NCBI GenBank assembly: GCA_947370975.1
Contig: CANBNG010000007.1
Span: 121,580-185,579 of the forward strand
Origin: Beijerinckiaceae bacterium
GTDB taxonomy: Bacteria; Pseudomonadota; Alphaproteobacteria; Rhizobiales; Beijerinckiaceae
DNA: 64,000 nucleotides
Reading direction: 5' to 3'
The position numbers were made by a program, and so were the translations under genes. This document shows, one piece after another, positions 59,286 to 64,000 of the stretch (position 1 is its first letter; each line of letters starts with the position of its first letter). The notes under the pieces were generated by a model. It was given only the letters and a program-made list of their open reading frames with translations. It was not told the DNA's origin and made no database searches.

Positions 59286-60480
59286 TCCTGTTCAGCTGCA
59301 GGGCGGCTGCCAGTGCGAGGACGAGCATCAGCAGGGTAAATCCCGCCACAGCGCTCCAGCCCTGCCAGGCCCAGAACCAGCCCCCCATCCAGCCCGCCAG
59401 GCTCGAGCCGCCATAATAGGCCAGATGATAGAGCGAGGACGCATGTCCCCGGGCATGTTTGGCCAGCAGGCCGACGCCCGCGCTCGCCACCGAATGCGTA
59501 AAGAAAAACCCCATTACGATAATGACAATGCCCAGGATGATCAGTGGCAAGGAGCTCGCCATGGTCAGGCCGATGCCGCAAGCCATCACGATCAGCCCCC
59601 CGGGCAGAACAAGGCGGCGGCCGAATTTTTCGCTCAGGCTGCCGGCAAAGCCCGACGAGGCAATGCCAAACAGATAGGCGAGAAAGATGAGGCCGATCTC
59701 GGTCTGGTCGAGCCCATAAGGGGCGGCCCGCAGCCGGAACCCGGCATAATTGAACAGGGTGATGAACGCGCCCATCGTCAGGAAGGCGATGGCGAAAATC
59801 AGTGGCAAGCCGCCGCCCGAAAGATGATCGCGCCAGGCGCGCAGGTGATAGATGGGATCGAACTGCCGTCGGCGTGTGAAATGGCGCGAGGCCGGCAGGA
59901 GTGCGATGAAGCCGACGGCGGCGACAAGGCCAATGCATCCTGTCACGCCCATGGACCAGCGCCAGCCCAGATATTGCGCCATGATGCCGGCGCCCACCCG
60001 CCCGGCCATGCCGCCAAAGGCGGTGCCCCCGACATAGAGCCCCATGGTGAAAGCAGCACTCCGGGAATCGAGCTCTTCCGCAAGCCAGGTCATGGCGACT
60101 GCGGGCACACCACCCAGCACAAAGCCTGTGGCCGCGCGAAGCCAGAGCAGCATGGCCCAGTCGGGCGCGGCAGCGGCGGCGACGGTCATCGTGGCGGCAA
60201 GCGTTATCGATACAAACATCAGGCCGCGTCGCCCGAGCCCTTCCGAAACCACGGCGGCGCAGAGAATGGCGAAAGCGAGCAGGGCGGTTGCCAGCGACAG
60301 GGGCAATGCGCTTTGGGCCGGTGTTACAAGGAATTCTTCGACAAAGAGGGGCAGTAGCGGCTGCACGCAATAAAGCAGCGAGAAGGTCGAAAAGCCCGCC
60401 AGAAACAGCGCGAGGCTCGCCCGCCGAAAGGCTGGCGTGCCACGGACAATGCCGCTCGGAACAGCCTCGGCCCCATTCAT
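59239..60480 (-). CDS. MFS transporter (Bcr/CflA or YnfM-like)
   Basis: The 413-residue protein begins MNGAEAVPSGIVRGTPAFRR and has twelve predicted membrane segments. The A-motif region GLGRRGLMFVSITLAATM and the later SEKFGRRLVLPGGL fit drug-type MFS carriers. STFSLLYCVQPLLPLFVEEF is segment 1 of the YnfM-like group. The C-terminal 15 codons overlap gluQ on the opposite strand. Its start overlaps the upstream AEC gene by 4 bases. Confidence 0.85.
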   Translation of the reverse strand: MNGAEAVPSGIVRGTPAFRRASLALFLAGFSTFSLLYCVQPLLPLFVEEFLVTPAQSALPLSLATALLAFAILCAAVVSEGLGRRGLMFVSITLAATMTVAAAAAPDWAMLLWLRAATGFVLGGVPAVAMTWLAEELDSRSAAFTMGLYVGGTAFGGMAGRVGAGIMAQYLGWRWSMGVTGCIGLVAAVGFIALLPASRHFTRRRQFDPIYHLRAWRDHLSGGGLPLIFAIAFLTMGAFITLFNYAGFRLRAAPYGLDQTEIGLIFLAYLFGIASSGFAGSLSEKFGRRLVLPGGLIVMACGIGLTMASSLPLIILGIVIIVMGFFFTHSVASAGVGLLAKHARGHASSLYHLAYYGGSSLAGWMGGWFWAWQGWSAVAGFTLLMLVLALAAALQLNRITRREIQGDGAHPVA

Positions 60481-61400
60481 GCGCCGATGCCCAGCATCCA
60501 GAGCCAGAACAAGGTGCTGAAGAGGGCAAGCGCTGTGGAGACAGCAATGGCGCTCGAGGCAATGGCCTCGCCCGTCTGGTAGCGCGCGGCAAACAGAAAG
60601 GCGTTGATGCCACTCGGCATGGCGGCAAACAAAGTGGCAACGCCGGCCCAGACCTTGGGCATGTCGAAGACATGGAAGGCAAGCACATAGACGATGGCTG
60701 GATGCGCAATGAGTTTCAACGCCACAACGCCCCCCGTCTGGCTCCATCCGGCCTTGATGCCATGATGCTGGAGCGCCAGGCCCATGGCGACAAGCGCGCA
60801 GGGCACGGCCGCGCCCGACAAGCCATCGAGCACGAGCTTGATGGGGCCTGCCGGCGTCAGGCCGAGCGCACGGGCCGAAATGCCGGCAAAGAGCGCAAGC
60901 AGAATCGGGTGGAGCGCAAGGCGGCGCGCCATCTGCGCCCAATGCACGCCCTTGGCGCCTTCAAACAGCAAGGTGGCCGATGTCATGGTGACAGGCAGAT
61001 GCACGGCAATCAGCAGGAAGAGCGGCACGGCGCCCGCCTCGCCGAAGGATTTCAGGATCACCGGAATGCCGACCAGCACCGTGTTGGCCTGGCCCGCAGC
61101 AAAGCCCGCGACAACGCTCTCGTGATAGCCCTTGCCATGGATAAAGCGCGCCAGACCCATGGCAATGGCCCAGACGACAGCCACACCCAGGAAATAAGCC
61201 GCCCAATAGCCCCAGGGCTGGGTTTCGGGCAGGGCCGCGCCCATCATCGTGCGCAGCACGAGGGCGGGCGTGGCGAGGATGAAGACGAATTCGGACAGGC
61301 CATCGCCCGCACGCTTGTCGAGCAGACCGAAATGCGCACAGGCAAAGCCCAGTGCGATGAGGGCAAAGACCGGAATGTTGATCGCCAGAAGGTCGTTCAA
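60477..61400 (-). CDS. AEC family transporter
   Basis: The 307-residue membrane protein starts MNDLLAINIPVFALIALGFA and has about ten segments in the auxin-efflux-carrier fold. The first repeat has FACAHFGLLDKRAGDGLSEF, and the second has VKLTAHP-like KLIAHPAIVY with AAMPSGINAFLFA. Members export organic acids such as malate or malonate. It overlaps both neighbours by 4 bases, so it is translated together with the M23 and MFS genes. Confidence 0.85.
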   Translation of the reverse strand: MNDLLAINIPVFALIALGFACAHFGLLDKRAGDGLSEFVFILATPALVLRTMMGAALPETQPWGYWAAYFLGVAVVWAIAMGLARFIHGKGYHESVVAGFAAGQANTVLVGIPVILKSFGEAGAVPLFLLIAVHLPVTMTSATLLFEGAKGVHWAQMARRLALHPILLALFAGISARALGLTPAGPIKLVLDGLSGAAVPCALVAMGLALQHHGIKAGWSQTGGVVALKLIAHPAIVYVLAFHVFDMPKVWAGVATLFAAMPSGINAFLFAARYQTGEAIASSAIAVSTALALFSTLFWLWMLGIGA

Positions 61401-63442
61401 CGCGGCACGCCGGTCCTCGTGTCCTGACGCGCGGCGACGCGGGTCGCATTGGGCGCTTTGGCGATCAGCTGTTCGATGCGATCGCGCTCGCGCTTGAAAA
61501 TCGCCAGCATGCGCGTGTCGAGCTCACGCGTGCGGGCGAGCTTCACCCGCAGCGGATCGACGAAATGGCCGTTGACGATCACTTCGTAATGGAGATGAGG
61601 GCCTGTCGCCAGGCCCGTCATGCCGAGGAAGCCGACCACCTGACCCTGACGTACGCGCACGCCTTCGCTCATCCCGCGCGCAAAGCCCGAGAGATGGTTG
61701 TAGGTCGTCACATAGCCATTGGGATGCTGAACCTCGACGCGATTGCCATAGCCAGATTCGCGCGCGGCCTTGATGACAGTGCCATTGCCGGCGGCAAAGA
61801 TTGGCGTCCCCATGGGCGCGGCCCAGTCGACGCCCGTGTGCATGCGCGTATAGCGCAGGATCGGGTGGCGGCGCATGCCGAAGGCTGAGCGTTGTTCGCC
61901 AGAGGCAATCGGCTTGCGGATCAGGAATTTCCGGGTGGAGCGACCGTTCTCGTCATAATAATCGAGCGAGCCGTCATCGGGGGCCTGGAAGCGGTAATAG
62001 CGAAAAGTCTCGTTGCGCGTCGTGATCGTGGCATAGAGCAATTCGTTGCGCGCGTCGGCCTCGTCATTGTCCTCGTAGAAGGCCTCGAAGGAATCGCCCG
62101 CGCTCACCGGCCGCTGGAAATCGACATCATTGGCGAAAACACGCACGAGGTCGCCTATCACGGGCTTGGGCATGTCCTGTTTCAGGGCCGTCTCGTAGAG
62201 AGAATCATAGAGACGCATGCCACCGGCGTTGTCGTCCTCCTCCTCGTCATCGTCTTCCGTGGCGGTCTTTTGCTTTGCGGGCTTGCCGGCCTCATCGAGC
62301 CGCGCGACCGTCACATAAGCATTGGCATCATTGGCCGCGATGGTCGTGTCCGGCGTCTCATCTATATAGACAGAAAGGCGGGCGACCTGGCCCATGCGGC
62401 CTGTGCCGTCGAGATCGTCAAACAGGATCTTGATCTTCTGGCCTTCGGTCAGGCCCCGACCGCTCGAGCCAAGGGCTGCGGCAATGCGCGGGATCTGGTC
62501 GCGCAGGACGCCGGCCGTGCGCAGGGTCTCCTCAAGCGCCTCGCCTTTGCGCACGAGAACCAGCCGCTCGTCATTCTGGCCCTGTGTCGAGGGGGGCGAG
62601 CGGGGAATGTCGGTGACATTCTCGGGCACCATGCGCACTTCAATCGAGGAGAAGGGCGCAAGCATGGGACTGTTGGCGCTGGCATAGCCAAGGCCGCCGG
62701 CCGGATCGAGGCTGGCGCGGCTCGTGCGCATGAGAAGGAGCTGCGGGGGCAAGGCAAGCGGGCGTTGTCCGGCCGCAGCGGCCGCATTGCGCACATGCTC
62801 GGCAATCTGCGCCTGAATTTCTTCGAGGTTGAGGCCAGGGCCTGCGTCTGGCATGGCCAGCCCTGAAATGTCGCGCGTCGTGAAGCCGATTTCGGCGTCG
62901 TCGCGCAGGGCGCCGGGTTCGGGCGCTGCCGTCGCATCGACGGCATTGCGGGCATCCGAGAGCAACCGCAGCGGATTGAAGGTCGGCACTTCATCGCCAT
63001 AACCAGCACTGGTCACGAGCAGGTTGGTGGCGACCCGCGTGAAGCCGCGCAGGCGCACGACCTCGCGATCGCCGATGCTGATCGTTGTTGGTGTCTTGAA
63101 GGTCTGCTTGCCGGCGGCAATGTCGACCGGCTTGACCAGCCTGTCGCCCTTGCCGGGGTTCACGAAGTCGCCTGTAGGCGTATCGCGGCGCGAACTGGCT
63201 GCAACGGGAGCCTCGGCGAAATTGGATTCACGGTCGAAGGCGGCGTAAATGGCCGCGCCAATCAGGCTCGTTCCGGCGAGACCGGTCAGGACGGTGCCAA
63301 GCAGCCAGCGCAGAGACACGCGACGGCGCTCAAGCGCACTATGCTCTTCGCCATCGGCTTCGATAGGCGCCGCCATACCGAGGTCGGGAACCTCGGTGCG
63401 CCTTTCGCGGCTGCGATCGAATTGATACCGGCGAACCGCCAT
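61397..63442 (-). CDS. M23 family metallopeptidase with LytM domain
   Basis: The 681-residue protein has one N-terminal membrane anchor (about residues 46-68), a long region with LysM-like and linker segments, and a C-terminal M23 domain. Zinc ligands are intact: SAFGMRRHPILRYTRMHTGVDWA carries the first His and Asp, and GPHLHYEVIV the HxH site. NRVEVQHPNGYVTTYNHLSGF is the mid-domain. An acidic run (EDDDEEEDD) lies near residue 400. It is probably a periplasmic endopeptidase of the RgsM/DipM type. Confidence 0.9.
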   Translation of the reverse strand: MAVRRYQFDRSRERRTEVPDLGMAAPIEADGEEHSALERRRVSLRWLLGTVLTGLAGTSLIGAAIYAAFDRESNFAEAPVAASSRRDTPTGDFVNPGKGDRLVKPVDIAAGKQTFKTPTTISIGDREVVRLRGFTRVATNLLVTSAGYGDEVPTFNPLRLLSDARNAVDATAAPEPGALRDDAEIGFTTRDISGLAMPDAGPGLNLEEIQAQIAEHVRNAAAAAGQRPLALPPQLLLMRTSRASLDPAGGLGYASANSPMLAPFSSIEVRMVPENVTDIPRSPPSTQGQNDERLVLVRKGEALEETLRTAGVLRDQIPRIAAALGSSGRGLTEGQKIKILFDDLDGTGRMGQVARLSVYIDETPDTTIAANDANAYVTVARLDEAGKPAKQKTATEDDDEEEDDNAGGMRLYDSLYETALKQDMPKPVIGDLVRVFANDVDFQRPVSAGDSFEAFYEDNDEADARNELLYATITTRNETFRYYRFQAPDDGSLDYYDENGRSTRKFLIRKPIASGEQRSAFGMRRHPILRYTRMHTGVDWAAPMGTPIFAAGNGTVIKAARESGYGNRVEVQHPNGYVTTYNHLSGFARGMSEGVRVRQGQVVGFLGMTGLATGPHLHYEVIVNGHFVDPLRVKLARTRELDTRMLAIFKRERDRIEQLIAKAPNATRVAARQDTRTGVPR

Positions 63443-63765
63443 AAGTTATCCGTGAACCCGTTCTGCGAGGCGGTGGGCGCGTGGGCCCTCCGGGGGAAGT
63501 TGATGATCTCTGGCAACCTCGACACACGTGCGAAGCAAGTTCGACCATGCCGATGCAGGTCAGTCGCGTCAATCGCGCGCAGGACGATGCCAACAGGGGC
63601 GAGGGGTGCAAAGAGCCGGGTGAAGGTGGCTCAATTACGGCATCTCTTATAACGAGGCTGCGGATGCCCACGATTGCGCAGGGGAAGCACGAAGTCTTTT
63701 CCACATGTCAGCAGGGGAAGAATGACGCGCTGCAAAATTCATATGAACTTTTTACGAAACCCGTG
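63443..63765. other. Gap between the M23 gene and the rrn promoter
   Basis: This 323-base stretch has no gene I can support. It should contain the promoter of the M23 gene on the minus strand. Small open frames across it are not supported by any family resemblance. Confidence 0.5.
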
Positions 63766-63795
63766 TTGACAGGATGAGCTCTGGCCACCTATATA
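63766..63795 (+). promoter_or_regulatory. rRNA operon promoter
   Basis: A perfect TTGACA (63766-63771) and TATATA (63790-63795) are separated by 18 bases. An AT-rich stretch upstream (63731-63760) could act as an UP element. It drives the leader that follows. Confidence 0.75.
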
Positions 63796-64000
63796 GCGAC
63801 ACCGGCGGCGAGGTTGCCCCACGGACTTCGGTCCGGGGCAATCATTCAGCGACTTCGGTCTTCTCGATTTTATCGGGTCCTTGGCCACCTGGCCACAAGC
63901 CAGGCAGAAGATGTTGTTGCGAACTTGCTTGCCTAAGTACTGCGCTGTTTGACAATTAAATCGGAAGAAAGAGAAACGTGGACGGCGGTTTGTCCTTGCG
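63796..64000 (+). other. rRNA operon leader (16S gene lies just beyond the window)
   Basis: The leader contains a UUCG-capped hairpin (63814-63841), a CCTGGC/GCCAGG hairpin (63888-63904) and a boxA-like segment around TGCGCTGTTTGACAAT (63941-63956). The following GAAAGAGAAACGTGGACGGC is typical of the spacer just before 16S rRNA in Hyphomicrobiales. The 16S gene itself is not in the window. Confidence 0.7.

Noticed and set aside
63481..63777. Small gene between the M23 gene and the rrn promoter
   Set aside because: Low-complexity frame with no ribosome site or similarity, overlapping the rrn -35 element.

Overview
The window is a GC-rich, gene-dense chromosomal segment of an alphaproteobacterium, most likely of the order Hyphomicrobiales (Rhizobiales) and plausibly near Beijerinckiaceae or Chelatococcaceae. 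The assignment rests on conserved blocks typical of that order: ubiG divergent from lysC-ptsP-prfA; rplU-rpmA-GNAT-obgE-proB-proA-nadD-rsfS-rlmH-envC-ctpA-yibQ-rppH; phaB-phaA divergent from phaR; gloB with a divergent methyltransferase; and the 5' leader of an rRNA operon at the right edge. I see no insertion sequence, prophage, CRISPR array or defence island. This is core genome with a modest accessory stretch around 33-45 kb.

Layout. 0-6 kb: 3' end of htpX, rsmB, a heparinase II/III-like gene and purH, then a GIY-YIG gene. 6-12 kb: ubiG (-), then lysC, ptsP and prfA (+). 12-15.5 kb: a leftward cluster comF-grxC-DUF1178-rsmC-like-rsuA-ybjQ. 15.6-20 kb: a methyltransferase and rlmN (+), then dsbB, a yqaA-like gene and an ornithine cyclodeaminase family gene (-). 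20-32 kb: the long rightward core run from rplU to rppH, covering ribosomal proteins, ribosome assembly, proline and NAD synthesis and envelope maintenance. 32.3-32.65 kb: tRNA-Leu(CAA) and tRNA-Ser(CGA). 32.8-45 kb: a TorF-type porin, an EF-hand array protein, selO, three solute-binding proteins without permeases, HdeD, an MFS carrier, PilZ, a TIM-barrel isomerase and a probable ETF-beta lysine methyltransferase. 45-51 kb: bdhA, zur, rpmF, mtgA, ispA, DUF1345, a PAP2 phosphatase and ispG. 51-58 kb: an Mrr-like endonuclease, the polyhydroxybutyrate genes phaB, phaA and phaR, a DUF985 cupin, gloB, a methyltransferase and an esterase. 58-64 kb: gluQ, an MFS-AEC-M23 leftward set, then the rRNA operon promoter and leader.

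How the genes work together. Ribosome biology is over-represented: rsmB, rsmC-like, rsuA, rlmN, rlmH, rsfS, obgE, rplU, rpmA, rpmF, prfA, gluQ, two tRNAs and an rrn leader. The polyhydroxybutyrate genes and bdhA indicate carbon storage as PHB. EnvC-like, CtpA, MtgA and the M23 protein act on peptidoglycan.

The most interesting signals are non-coding. They are a palindrome-dense 450-bp gap between selO and a tctC gene with two sets of mutually exclusive hairpins, a structured RNA downstream of rpmA, an attenuator-like hairpin in the rplU leader, an apparent CTG start for rsfS, and an 18-codon open frame with its own ribosome binding site just upstream of rpmF. Start sites were chosen from family N-termini, Shine-Dalgarno spacing and gene overlaps. 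All functions are inferred from recognisable motifs and were not checked by database search.
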